Shown here: positions 33,430 through 41,599 of the stretch, in pieces
Numbering within the stretch: the stretch's first letter is position 1
Layout of the letters: the number at the start of each line of letters is the position of its first letter
The notes under the pieces: generated by a model
The model's input: the letters and a program-made list of their open reading frames with translations, nothing else
What the model was told of the DNA's origin: nothing
Databases searched by the model: none
Position numbers and translations under genes: made by a program
From: RFTU01 sp046094505
GTDB taxonomy: Bacteria > Pseudomonadota > Gammaproteobacteria > Burkholderiales > Burkholderiaceae_C
DNA: 47,046 bases
Assembly: GCA_046094505.1 (NCBI GenBank)
Contig: JBJTHN010000050.1
Span: 1 to 47,046 of the forward strand
Direction of reading: 5' to 3'

Positions 33430-34101
33430 ATGAGCATGCGCATCCTGGTCCTCATTTCCGGCCGTGGCAGCAACCTGGCCGCCCTGGTAGAGGCTGCCCG
33501 AGCCCAGGCCTGGCCGGCGCAGGTGGTGGGCGTCATCAGCAACCGGCCCCATGCCGCCGGTTTGCCATGGGCCCAAAGCCAGGGCCTGCCCACCCAGGTG
33601 CTGGACCACCAGGCCTTCGCCTCGCGTGAGGCGTTTGACGCGGCGCTTCTGACAGCCTGTTTGGATCACCGCCCGGATCTGGTGGTGCTGGCCGGCTTCA
33701 TGCGGGTCTTGGGCGAGGCATTTGTGCAGCACTTTGAGGGCCGCTTGATCAACATCCACCCGTCCTTGTTGCCCGCCTTCGCCGGCCTGCACACGCACCG
33801 CCGCGCGCTGCAGGCGGGTGTGAAGGTGGCCGGTGCCACCGTTCACTACGTGACGCCCAGCCTGGACCATGGTCCGGTGATTGCGCAGGCCGTGGTGCCC
33901 GTCTTGGCGAACGACACCGAGCACAGCCTGTCCAACCGCGTGCTGCAGGCCGAGCACCAACTGCTGCCGCTGGCCGTGGGCTGGCACGTTCGCGGTGAAG
34001 TGCAGCTGCACGACGGCTGTGTGCGCCACCTGAAGGGCGCCGCGCAAACCCTGTTCTTTCCCGATGCCGACCTGACCCCTGCGATGGCAGCGCCTCAATA
34101 G
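33430..34101 (+). CDS. purN: phosphoribosylglycinamide formyltransferase
   Basis: 223 residues. PurN transfers a formyl group from 10-formyl-THF to GAR in purine synthesis. ILVLISGRGSNLAAL is the phosphate-binding N-terminus. The catalytic triad is seen as N108 and H110 (LINIHPSLLP) and D146 (SLDHGP). The protein carries about 20 extra C-terminal residues (LFFPDADLTPAMAAPQ region) compared with the usual length near 200. ATG 33430 or 33436 could start translation. Confidence 0.95.
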   Translation: MSMRILVLISGRGSNLAALVEAARAQAWPAQVVGVISNRPHAAGLPWAQSQGLPTQVLDHQAFASREAFDAALLTACLDHRPDLVVLAGFMRVLGEAFVQHFEGRLINIHPSLLPAFAGLHTHRRALQAGVKVAGATVHYVTPSLDHGPVIAQAVVPVLANDTEHSLSNRVLQAEHQLLPLAVGWHVRGEVQLHDGCVRHLKGAAQTLFFPDADLTPAMAAPQ

Positions 34102-34123
34102 TCCAACCCGATCGAGGCCCCTG

Positions 34124-35383
34124 ATGCATCCCAAACAACAGGTCCACCTGGCCACCGAACTGCTGCAGCGGGTGCTGTTGCTCGTGCACCCGGCCGACCG
34201 CGAGGTCTCGGCCTTCTTCCGTGAGAACAAAGAGCTGGGTGCCAAAGACCGGGCCATCCTGGCCGAGACCACCTTTCGGGTGCTGCGCCAGCGCCTGGTG
34301 CTTCAGCATCTGGCGCAATCGGGGCAGGGCGCTCTGGCGCGCCGCTTGGTGTTGCTGGCCTGGCAGGGCAGTGATGCCTACCTGAAGGCCGCGGTGACTG
34401 AAGTCGAGTGGAACTGGCTGCAGCAGGTGCGCGCCGTGTCGCTGGCCAACCTGCCCGAGCGGGTGAAGGCCAATATGCCGCCGTGGTTGCTGGAGCGGCT
34501 TCAGGCCGTCTTGGGGCCGGAGTGCGCGGCCTTCGTGCAGGCGATGGAAGGCTCGGCCCCTCTGGACCTGCGGGTCAACACCTACAAGGCCAAGCGCGAG
34601 GCGGTGCAGGCGGCCTTCGACACCCAGGGCTTTGTGTGCACACCCACGCCCCATTCGCCCTGGGGCTTGCGCTTGCAGGGTAAGCCGGCCCTGAACCGCC
34701 TGGAGGTGTTTGCGCGCGGCGATGTGGAGGTGCAAGACGAGGGCAGCCAACTGCTGGCCCTGCTCACCGATGCCCACCGCGGCGAGATGGTGGTGGACTT
34801 CTGCGCCGGTGCCGGGGGCAAGACCTTGGCCCTGGGGGCCTCGATGCGCAACACGGGCCGCTTGTACGCGTTTGACACCTCGGGCCACCGATTGGCGGCG
34901 CTCAAGCCACGTCTGGCCCGCAGCGGGCTGTCCAATGTGCACCCGGTGCAGATTGCCCACGAGCGCGACGACCGCATCAAGCGCCTGGCCGGCAAGATCG
35001 ACCGGGTGCTGGTGGATGCGCCCTGCTCGGGCCTGGGCACGCTGCGCCGCAACCCCGACCTGAAGTGGCGCCAAAAGCCCGAGTCGGTGGCCGAGTTGGC
35101 TGCGCTGCAACAAGCCATCCTGGCCAGCGCGTCGCGCCTGCTCAAGCCCGGCGGGCGCCTGGTGTACGCCACCTGCAGCGTCTTGCCCGAAGAAAACGAA
35201 GCCACGGTGCAGGCCTTCTTGGCCGCCCACAGCGGCTTTGAGGCTCTGAACGTGGCAGATGAACTCACGCGGCTGAAGGTGCCGCAGGCGGCAGACCTGT
35301 GCCAGGACGGCCAATTGCGCCTGTGGCCCCAGCGCCACGGCACCGACGGTTTCTTCGCTGCGGTGCTGATGCGGCGCGCCTGA
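34124..35383 (+). CDS. RsmB/NOP-family rRNA cytosine-C5 methyltransferase
   Basis: 419 residues. An N-terminal NusB-like helical region (about 1-130) is followed by the Rossmann methyltransferase. SAM motif VVDFCAGAGGKTLAL precedes the catalytic Cys351 in YATCSVLPEENE, and Cys301 in VDAPCSGLGTLRRNPDLKW releases the product. RsmB makes m5C967 in 16S rRNA; the architecture fits RsmB, but Burkholderiales encode two related copies, so the exact target is left open. It follows purN by 22 bp, suggesting co-transcription. Confidence 0.9.
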   Translation: MHPKQQVHLATELLQRVLLLVHPADREVSAFFRENKELGAKDRAILAETTFRVLRQRLVLQHLAQSGQGALARRLVLLAWQGSDAYLKAAVTEVEWNWLQQVRAVSLANLPERVKANMPPWLLERLQAVLGPECAAFVQAMEGSAPLDLRVNTYKAKREAVQAAFDTQGFVCTPTPHSPWGLRLQGKPALNRLEVFARGDVEVQDEGSQLLALLTDAHRGEMVVDFCAGAGGKTLALGASMRNTGRLYAFDTSGHRLAALKPRLARSGLSNVHPVQIAHERDDRIKRLAGKIDRVLVDAPCSGLGTLRRNPDLKWRQKPESVAELAALQQAILASASRLLKPGGRLVYATCSVLPEENEATVQAFLAAHSGFEALNVADELTRLKVPQAADLCQDGQLRLWPQRHGTDGFFAAVLMRRA

Positions 35384-35408
35384 GCGGGGTCCCAAACCCC
35401 CCGCGCGG

Positions 35409-35414
35409 TAGAAT
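35409..35414 (+). promoter_or_regulatory. -10-like TAGAAT before the desaturase gene
   Basis: TAGAAT lies 25 bp before ATG 35440 and overlaps an in-frame ATG at 35413. If this is the -10, that upstream ATG is not transcribed, which favours 35440. A GCGGGG-N-CCCCGC hairpin just upstream (35384-35406) may end the rsmB transcript but lacks a T-run. Confidence 0.4.
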
Positions 35415-35439
35415 GGCAAATTCGCTTTTTGGACCGGCC

Positions 35440-36660
35440 ATGGACATTTATCAGCTCTGGATGGGATTCGTGAACGTGATGGCCGACGGCCTTCTGGGCG
35501 CCAGCGCCTGGGAGACCCTGGCCTACACCCTGGTGGTCACCCACATCACGATCGCCTCGGTGACCATCTTCCTGCACCGCTCGCAGGCTCACCGTTCGCT
35601 GGATTTGGGCCCTGTGCCGTCCCACTTCTTCCGCTTTTGGTTGTGGATGACCACCGGCATGGTCACCAAGGAATGGGTGGCCATTCACCGCAAGCACCAC
35701 GCCAAGTGCGAGACGGAAGAAGACCCCCACAGCCCCCAGACCCGCGGCATCCGCACCGTGCTGCTGGAAGGCGCGGAGTTGTACCGGGCTGAGGCCAAGG
35801 TGCAGGAGACCCTGTCCAAGTACGGCCACAACACACCCGACGACTGGATCGAGCGCAACCTCTACACCCGCCACAGCGCTTTGGGTGTCTCCTTGATGCT
35901 GATCATCAACGTGCTGCTGTTCGGTGCTATTGGTGGTGCGGTTTGGGCGGTTCAGATGCTGTGGATCCCGATCACCGCGGCGGGCATCATCAACGGCCTT
36001 GGCCACTGGTGGGGATACCGCAACTTCGAGGCGGTGGACGCCTCCACCAATATTTCGCCCTGGGGCATCATCATTGGCGGCGAAGAGCTGCACAACAACC
36101 ACCACACCTACCCGACCTCGGCCAAGCTGTCGGTCAAGCCCCACGAGTTCGACATCGGTTGGCTCTACATCCGCATCCTGCAGGCCTTGGGCCAGGCCAC
36201 GGTACGCAAGACCGCGCCGGTGCTGAAGCTGGGCGAAGTGCGCCAGCAGGCCGACGGCAAGACCCTGGAAGCCCTGATCCACCACCGCTTCGAGGTGATG
36301 GCCGATTACGCAGCGGCCCTCAAGCGTGCCTGCGGCGCTGAGCTGGACCGTCTGCGCGAGCAGGGCCGCAAAGGCAGCGAGAGCTGGAAGCAGATGCTGA
36401 TCGCGCACCGTTGGTTGCCGCGCGACGATGAAAAGGTTCCCCAAGGCGTCAAGCCCCAGGTGGCCGTGGCCATGGCCTCCAGCCCGGTGCTGACCAAGCT
36501 CGTGGACATGCGAGAGGAACTGCGCCAGCTGTGGACCCGCACCAATGTGTCGCGCGAGCAGTTGGTCAACGACCTGCAGGCCTGGTGCCAACGTGCAGAG
36601 GAAAGCGGCATTGCCGCACTTCAGGAAATGTCGCTGCGGGTGAAAGCCGCTCGCGTTTGA
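35440..36660 (+). CDS. acyl-CoA/acyl-lipid fatty acid desaturase
   Basis: 406 residues, integral membrane di-iron enzyme that probably puts a cis double bond (delta-9 type) into acyl chains to adjust fluidity. The three histidine boxes are HRSQAH (46-51), HRKHH (83-87) and HNNHH (218-222). Hydrophobic segments are at about 25-50, 60-75 and 150-185. The last roughly 150 residues form a charged helical tail not needed for the fold, common in the Burkholderiales members. ATG 35440 was chosen over 35413 (adds MANSLFGPA) because of the putative -10. A bidirectional terminator follows. Confidence 0.93.
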   Translation: MDIYQLWMGFVNVMADGLLGASAWETLAYTLVVTHITIASVTIFLHRSQAHRSLDLGPVPSHFFRFWLWMTTGMVTKEWVAIHRKHHAKCETEEDPHSPQTRGIRTVLLEGAELYRAEAKVQETLSKYGHNTPDDWIERNLYTRHSALGVSLMLIINVLLFGAIGGAVWAVQMLWIPITAAGIINGLGHWWGYRNFEAVDASTNISPWGIIIGGEELHNNHHTYPTSAKLSVKPHEFDIGWLYIRILQALGQATVRKTAPVLKLGEVRQQADGKTLEALIHHRFEVMADYAAALKRACGAELDRLREQGRKGSESWKQMLIAHRWLPRDDEKVPQGVKPQVAVAMASSPVLTKLVDMREELRQLWTRTNVSREQLVNDLQAWCQRAEESGIAALQEMSLRVKAARV

Positions 36661-36714
36661 GCGGGGCTGCACCCCGGGCCACACCGCCGGCTGCACCAGC
36701 GGCCCCACCAAAGA

Positions 36715-36741
36715 AAATGCCCGCTCACGGAGCGGGCATTT
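36715..36741. terminator. bidirectional terminator between desaturase and rpmG
   Basis: A perfect 12-bp stem AAATGCCCGCTC / GAGCGGGCATTT (36715-36726 and 36730-36741) with loop ACG. T-rich sequence flanks it on the plus side and the A-rich flank (36711-36717) gives T's on the minus side, so it can stop both the desaturase and the rpmB-rpmG transcripts. Confidence 0.88.
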
Positions 36742-36783
36742 CTGTTTGGAACCGCTTGAGCCTGGGGCTCAAGCAAGGCTGAA

Positions 36784-36954
36784 TCACTTCAGCTTGGTTT
36801 CCTTGTACAGCACGTGCTTGCGCGCCTTGGGGTCGAACTTCATGAATTCGAGCTTGTTGGGCGTCGTCTTCTTGTTCTTGTTGGTGGTGTAGAAGTGGCC
36901 GGTGCCCGCAGAGGACTCCAGCTTGATCTTTTCGCGGCCGCCTTTGGTTGCCAT
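36784..36954 (-). CDS. rpmG: 50S ribosomal protein L33
   Basis: 56 residues, MATKGGREKIKLESSAGTGH at the N-terminus and YKETKLK at the end; HFYTTNKNKK is the family block. It contains no cysteine pairs, so it is the zinc-free (C-minus) form. It follows rpmB by 15 bp on the minus strand, the usual rpmB-rpmG order, and is too short to be picked up by a 60-residue cut-off. Confidence 0.97.
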   Translation of the reverse strand: MATKGGREKIKLESSAGTGHFYTTNKNKKTTPNKLEFMKFDPKARKHVLYKETKLK

Positions 36955-36969
36955 GATGTGTCCCTTTCC

Positions 36970-37203
36970 TTAGATCTGGCCGCGCGCGCGCAGGTCGGCG
37001 AGCACCACGTCGATGCCCTTCTTGTCGATCAGGCGAAGCGCCGCATTGGACACGCGCAGGCGCACCCAACGGTTCTCGCTTTCAACCCAGAACCGGCGGT
37101 ACTGCAGGTTGGGCAGGAAACGACGCTTGGTCTTGTTGTTGGCGTGGGAGACGTTGTTCCCCACCATGGGCTTCTTGCCCGTGACTTCACACACGCGTGC
37201 CAT
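36970..37203 (-). CDS. rpmB: 50S ribosomal protein L28
   Basis: 77 residues. MARVCEVTGKKPMVGNNVSH and the basic block KTKRRFLPNLQ are diagnostic, ending DLRARGQI. It is part of the large subunit near the L1 side. ATG 37203 has GGAG about 9 nt upstream; an in-frame upstream ATG adds an unlikely leader (MNQVWSVH). Transcribed with rpmG from a promoter near 37320. Confidence 0.97.
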   Translation of the reverse strand: MARVCEVTGKKPMVGNNVSHANNKTKRRFLPNLQYRRFWVESENRWVRLRVSNAALRLIDKKGIDVVLADLRARGQI

Positions 37204-37229
37204 GTGGACACTCCAAACTTGATTCAAAC

Positions 37230-37249
37230 GGCCGCACTGGCATGCGGCC
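37230..37249 (-). ncRNA. stem-loop in the rpmB 5' leader (candidate regulatory element)
   Basis: Perfect 7-bp stem GGCCGCA / TGCGGCC with a 6-nt loop, 27 nt upstream of the L28 start. A second short hairpin GCCACG-AA-CGTGGC lies at 37285-37298. Both fall in the roughly 105-nt leader. They may regulate r-protein synthesis or may simply be GC-rich chance; no known leader family was recognised. Confidence 0.35.
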
Positions 37250-37315
37250 TCACCTCGCCATAAGGGTGGCGGTATCCCGAAGCGGCCACGAACGTGGCGC
37301 GCAGCAAAGCCTTCA

Positions 37316-37345
37316 AGTATAGCGGAAAACCCAGGGAGCGCGCAA
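37316..37345 (-). promoter_or_regulatory. rpmB-rpmG promoter
   Basis: On the minus strand TTGCGC (37340-37345) and TATACT (37316-37321) are separated by 18 bp; the -10 matches the sigma-70 consensus at five of six positions. Transcription would begin about 105 nt before rpmB. Confidence 0.55.
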
Positions 37346-37401
37346 TCGAATGGCCTGCGAGGCCTGCCAGCCCTGGCAGGCCCAGCCGCCGCCGGCAGCG
37401 C

Positions 37402-38358
37402 TTAGCCTTCTTGCTCCAAGAAGCGCTGGGCGTCCAGTGCGGCCATGCAACCGGTGCCGGCGCTGGTGATGGCTTGGCGGTAGACATGGTCTTGCACGTC
37501 GCCGGCGGCGAAAACGCCGGGCACGCTCGTCATGGTGGCCATGCCGGCCAGGCCCGATCGTGTGATCAGGTAGCCGTCCTTCATGTCCAACTGGCCCTTG
37601 AAGATGTCGGTGTTGGGCTGATGGCCGATGGCGATGAAGCAGCCTTGCAGCATCAGGTCCTGCGTGGAGCCGTCTTGCGTGCTCCTGATGCGCACCCCAG
37701 TGACGCCGCTGGCGTCGCCCAGCACCTCATCGAGCGTGTTCCACAGGTGCAACACCATCTTGCCCTCGGCCACCTTCTGGTGCAGCTTGTCCACCATGAT
37801 GGCCTCGGCGCGGAACTTGTCGCGGCGGTGGATCAGGTGCACCTTGCTGGCGATGTTGGACAGGTACAGCGCTTCTTCCACGGCGGTGTTGCCGCCGCCC
37901 ACCACGCACACCTCTTGTCCCCGGTAGAAGAAGCCGTCGCAGGTGGCGCAGCCGCTCACCCCACGGCCCATGAAGGCGGTTTCGCTGGGCAGGCCCAGGT
38001 ACTTGGCGCTGGCGCCCGTGGCAATGATCAGGGCATCGCAGGTGTAGGTGCCGCTGTCGCCGGTAAGGGCAAAGGGACGGCGCGACAGGTCCACGGTGTG
38101 GATGTGGTCAAAAACGATTTGGGTGTTGAAGCGCTCGGCGTGCTGCTGAAAGCGCTGCATCAGTTCAGGCCCCTGCACGCCCATCACGTCGGCGGGCCAG
38201 TTGTCCACCTCGGTGGTGGTCATCAGCTGGCCACCTTGCGCCAAGCCGGTCACCAGCATGGGCTTGAGGTTGGCGCGCGCGGCGTAGATGGCCGCGGTGT
38301 AGCCGGCCGGGCCTGAGCCCAGGATCAGAACTTGTGCGTGTTGGGTGGAAGCAGTCAT
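37402..38358 (-). CDS. trxB: thioredoxin-disulfide reductase
   Basis: 318 residues. FAD motif ILGSGPAGYTAAIYAARA (residues 12-29), redox-active CATC (C137/C140) within the NADPH domain, and the C-terminal FAD block GVFAAGDVQDHVYRQAITSAGTG, of which the Asp contacts flavin. It keeps thioredoxin reduced using NADPH. The start is ATG at 38358; the gene diverges from the Crp/Fnr-type regulator across 172 bp. Confidence 0.96.
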   Translation of the reverse strand: MTASTQHAQVLILGSGPAGYTAAIYAARANLKPMLVTGLAQGGQLMTTTEVDNWPADVMGVQGPELMQRFQQHAERFNTQIVFDHIHTVDLSRRPFALTGDSGTYTCDALIIATGASAKYLGLPSETAFMGRGVSGCATCDGFFYRGQEVCVVGGGNTAVEEALYLSNIASKVHLIHRRDKFRAEAIMVDKLHQKVAEGKMVLHLWNTLDEVLGDASGVTGVRIRSTQDGSTQDLMLQGCFIAIGHQPNTDIFKGQLDMKDGYLITRSGLAGMATMTSVPGVFAAGDVQDHVYRQAITSAGTGCMAALDAQRFLEQEG

Positions 38359-38441
38359 GCCAAGATTTTCTCACGCCTACAGACCCTGTTTCGGCAAGAG
38401 GTCGCACAGTATCCATTCGTTGAACCGGTGAAATAGTTCAC

Positions 38442-38460
38442 AGTCAATCGCGTATTGACT
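38442..38460 (+). promoter_or_regulatory. perfect palindrome AGTCAAT-N5-ATTGACT with two divergent TTGACT elements
   Basis: A 7-bp perfect inverted repeat around CGCGT in the trxB/regulator gap, with the size of a Crp/Fnr-family operator. Each arm also reads TTGACT outward, a possible -35 for each direction; a TACGGT (38480-38485) could be the rightward -10. It may be the autoregulatory site of the adjacent regulator. A weaker TGAAC-N10-GTTCA repeat lies at 38421-38440. Confidence 0.45.
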
Positions 38461-38530
38461 CCCGTTTCTGCTCAAGCCCTACGGTCGACTGCCGATAACC
38501 GGATAACTCAAAGGCACGGAGACCCTAGAC

Positions 38531-39223
38531 ATGTCAACGCTGACGAATTTGGACTTGATTCGCCGAGTTCCGCTGTTCTCTCTCTTGAACCCTTCTCAGG
38601 CTCAACAAGTCGCTGATGGGGTCGTAAAACGGCGCTTTCGCCGTGGGGACATCGTGGTCGAACAGGGCAACAAGAGCGGACAGTTCGTTGTGCTGCTCAA
38701 CGGGCGGGCCCGCGTGACTGCAACAGATCGCAAGGGCCGAGAAGTCATACTTTCGGTGATGGAGGCAGGTTCGTTTCTGGGCGAGATGAGCCTGATCGAT
38801 GGTGAGCCGCACTCCGCTACGGTACGTGCGGAGGTGCAAACCGACGTCCTGGTTCTGAATCGGGATGCCTTCGCCCGATGTCTGCCTGACCGTACTTCAT
38901 TGGCAACCCCCATGATGCGAGGCTTGGTCGAACGCCTCCGAGCTGCTGACCGGCAGATCGAGTCCTTGGCCCTGTTGGATGTCTACGGCCGGGTGGCCCG
39001 CACCCTGCTGGAGATGTCGCAGCCATGCGCCCTGGGGCGGCTCATCCGCGGCAAGGTGTCCCGGCAGGACATGGCCAAGCGGGTGGGCGCTTCACGCGAG
39101 ATGGTCAGCCGGGTGATGAAGAACTTGGAACTCCAGGGGTTCGTGGCCACGCAGCCTGATGGCACCCTGCTGCTGCGCGAGTCTCCTGCGCGACCTGCGC
39201 AGGAGGGTGCCCAGGACGCGTGA
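38531..39223 (+). CDS. Crp/Fnr-family transcriptional regulator
   Basis: 230 residues. Cyclic-nucleotide-binding fold at 10-125, with RRGDIVVEQGNKSGQFVVLLNGRA and SFLGEMSLIDGEPHSATVRA (the phosphate cassette region, with E and S/T partly kept). A dimer helix follows, then the C-terminal helix-turn-helix (about 165-210), VSRQDMAKRVGASREMVSRVMKNLE. The N-terminal [4Fe-4S] cysteines of FNR are absent, so it is not an oxygen sensor of that type; the effector is unknown. It is inserted between trxB and ftsK with a 19-bp gap before ftsK. Confidence 0.9.
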   Translation: MSTLTNLDLIRRVPLFSLLNPSQAQQVADGVVKRRFRRGDIVVEQGNKSGQFVVLLNGRARVTATDRKGREVILSVMEAGSFLGEMSLIDGEPHSATVRAEVQTDVLVLNRDAFARCLPDRTSLATPMMRGLVERLRAADRQIESLALLDVYGRVARTLLEMSQPCALGRLIRGKVSRQDMAKRVGASREMVSRVMKNLELQGFVATQPDGTLLLRESPARPAQEGAQDA

Positions 39224-39242
39224 GAGGCGCCACAATGTGGGC

Positions 39243-41594
39243 ATGAACATGCCCATGACCGCCACCAAGGAGCGCGACCGCGCCCCGGTGGCTGAACCGG
39301 CCAGCGCGCCAGCGCGGCCGCCGCGCGCCACCTGGCTGTTTCTGACCGCCGTGCTGTGGTTGCTGGCGGTGTTGGCCCTGGCCACCCACCACCCAGGCGA
39401 CCCGGGTTTCACCACCAGCGGTGCAAACGACCGCGCCCTGAACGCCGTAGGGCGCGCGGGTGCCTGGAGTTCAGACCTCGCGCTGTTTTTGCTGGGCTAT
39501 TCGGTGTGGTGGGTGCCGCTGATCGTGGCGCGCTATTGGTTGTCTTTGCTGGCGTGGCGCTTGCGGGGTTCTCGGGGCCAGCATGCCGATGACGGGGCTG
39601 CAGCGGCGGATGTCGTGGCGCACCAGGCCCTAGGCTGGCGAGTCGCCGGCGTGTTGATGCTGCTGACGGCCAGTGCAGCATTGGAGTGGACGCGCCTATA
39701 CCAAGCCGAGCCTGCCATGCCGGGCCACGCCGGCGGCGTCTTGGGCTACGCCCTGGGCCCCTGGTCCATGAAGTGGTTGGGCTTCAATGGTTCGGGCGTG
39801 TTTTGGATCGCCACCTTGGTGCTGGGCGTGTCCTGGGCCTTTGGCTTTTCTTGGTTGCGCCTGGCCGAGCAGATTGGTGCCTGGCTCGAAGGCCTGCGCG
39901 AGCAGCGGCAGGCCCAGCGCGAGCACGCCGAAGATGTTCGCCTGGGCGAGCAGGCCCTGCGCGAGCGAACCGAAGATGTGGCGGTGGAGCGGCGCTTGGA
40001 AGAAGAAGAGCACGTGCCCATCGTGATCGAGCCGCCGATGGTGGACGTGCCGGTGTCCACGCGGGTGGCCAAGGAGCGACAAAAGCCGCTGTTCCAGGAA
40101 CTGCACGACACCAAGCTGCCGCAGGTGGACCTGTTGGACTCCGCGCCCAGCCGGCAGGAGACCGTCTCGGCCGACACCTTGGAGATGACCTCTCGGCTGA
40201 TTGAGAAGAAGCTGCGGGACTTCGGCGTGGAGGTGCAGGTGGTGGCCGCTTCGCCCGGGCCGGTGATCACACGCTACGAGATCGAGCCGGCCACGGGCGT
40301 CAAGGGTTCTCAAGTGGTCAACCTGGCCAAAGACCTGGCGCGCTCGCTGTCGCTGGTCAGCATCCGCGTGGTGGAAACCATTCCGGGCAAAACGACCATG
40401 GCCCTGGAGCTTCCGAATGCCAAGCGGCAGCTCATCAAGCTGACTGAGATTCTGGGCTCGCAGGTGTATGCCGATGCCGGCTCTCACTTGACCATGGGCC
40501 TGGGCAAGGACATCGTGGGCCAGCCCGTGGTGGCTGACCTGGCCAAGATGCCGCACTGCTTGGTGGCCGGCACCACCGGTTCGGGCAAGTCGGTGGGCAT
40601 CAACGCCATGATCCTGAGCCTGCTGTACAAGGCTGAAGCGCGTGATGTGCGGCTGATCCTCATCGACCCCAAGATGTTGGAGATGAGCGTCTACGAAGGC
40701 ATTCCGCATCTGTTGTGCCCGGTGGTGACCGACATGAAGCAGGCGGGCAACGCGCTGAACTGGTGCGTGGGGGAAATGGAGCGCCGCTACAAGCTCATGA
40801 GCAAGATGGGCGTGCGCAACGTGGCCGGCTACAACAAGAAGATTGACGAAGCCGCCACGCGCGAAGAGAAGATTCCCAACCCCTTCTCGCTCACACCCGA
40901 GCAGCCCGAGCCCTTGGAGCGATTGCCCTTCGTGGTGGTGGTGATCGACGAACTGGCCGACCTGATGATGGTGGTGGGCAAGAAGATTGAAGAGTTGATC
41001 GCCCGCTTGGCACAAAAGGCGCGCGCCTCCGGCATCCACCTGATCCTGGCCACACAGCGGCCCAGCGTGGATGTGATCACCGGCTTGATCAAGGCCAATA
41101 TCCCCACCCGCCTGAGCTTTCAGGTGAGCAGCAAGATCGACAGCCGAACCATCCTGGACCAGATGGGGGCCGAGGCACTGCTGGGCATGGGCGACATGCT
41201 GTACATGCCCAGTGGCACGGGCCTGCCGGTTCGGGTGCACGGTGCCTTCGTGAGCGACGACGAGGTGCACCGCGTGGTCGAGTTCCTCAAGGCCCAAGGC
41301 GAGCCCAACTACATCGAAGGCATCTTGGAGGGCGGCACCTTGGAAGGCGAAGGCGGCGAGCCCGGCGCCTCGGGTGGCGGCGCCAGCGATGGCGAGAGCG
41401 ACCCCTTGTACGACCAGGCCGTGGCCGTGGTGCTCGAGCACAAGCGCGCTTCGATTTCGCTGGTTCAGCGCCATCTGCGCATCGGCTACAACCGCGCCGC
41501 TCGGCTGTTGGAGCAGATGGAGAAGTCGGGCCTGGTCTCGGCCATGGCCACCAACGGCAACCGCGACATCATCGTGCCGCGGCGCGAGGACTAG
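39243..41594 (+). CDS. ftsK: DNA translocase FtsK
   Basis: 783 residues. Four N-terminal membrane helices (about 30-200) anchor it at the septum; a short charged linker (about 220-300) precedes the motor. Walker A GTTGSGKSVG starts at residue 443 and Walker B is LILIDPKMLEM; DELADLMMV follows. The C-terminal gamma winged helix (about 718-783, DPLYDQAVAVVLEHKRASIS) reads KOPS sequences and activates XerCD. It is shorter than E. coli FtsK because the linker is short, as usual outside enterics. ATG 39243 or 39252 are both possible starts; a CACAAT -10-like element lies at 39231-39236. Confidence 0.95.
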   Translation: MNMPMTATKERDRAPVAEPASAPARPPRATWLFLTAVLWLLAVLALATHHPGDPGFTTSGANDRALNAVGRAGAWSSDLALFLLGYSVWWVPLIVARYWLSLLAWRLRGSRGQHADDGAAAADVVAHQALGWRVAGVLMLLTASAALEWTRLYQAEPAMPGHAGGVLGYALGPWSMKWLGFNGSGVFWIATLVLGVSWAFGFSWLRLAEQIGAWLEGLREQRQAQREHAEDVRLGEQALRERTEDVAVERRLEEEEHVPIVIEPPMVDVPVSTRVAKERQKPLFQELHDTKLPQVDLLDSAPSRQETVSADTLEMTSRLIEKKLRDFGVEVQVVAASPGPVITRYEIEPATGVKGSQVVNLAKDLARSLSLVSIRVVETIPGKTTMALELPNAKRQLIKLTEILGSQVYADAGSHLTMGLGKDIVGQPVVADLAKMPHCLVAGTTGSGKSVGINAMILSLLYKAEARDVRLILIDPKMLEMSVYEGIPHLLCPVVTDMKQAGNALNWCVGEMERRYKLMSKMGVRNVAGYNKKIDEAATREEKIPNPFSLTPEQPEPLERLPFVVVVIDELADLMMVVGKKIEELIARLAQKARASGIHLILATQRPSVDVITGLIKANIPTRLSFQVSSKIDSRTILDQMGAEALLGMGDMLYMPSGTGLPVRVHGAFVSDDEVHRVVEFLKAQGEPNYIEGILEGGTLEGEGGEPGASGGGASDGESDPLYDQAVAVVLEHKRASISLVQRHLRIGYNRAARLLEQMEKSGLVSAMATNGNRDIIVPRRED

Positions 41595-41599
41595 CGAGC

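Noticed and set aside
35413..35439. Upstream start ATG 35413 for the desaturase
   Set aside because: This ATG is inside the probable -10 TAGAAT; kept only as an alternative.
34582..36711. 709-codon minus-strand open frame across rsmB-like and desaturase genes
   Set aside because: Spans two clear plus-strand genes with catalytic motifs; no motifs of its own.
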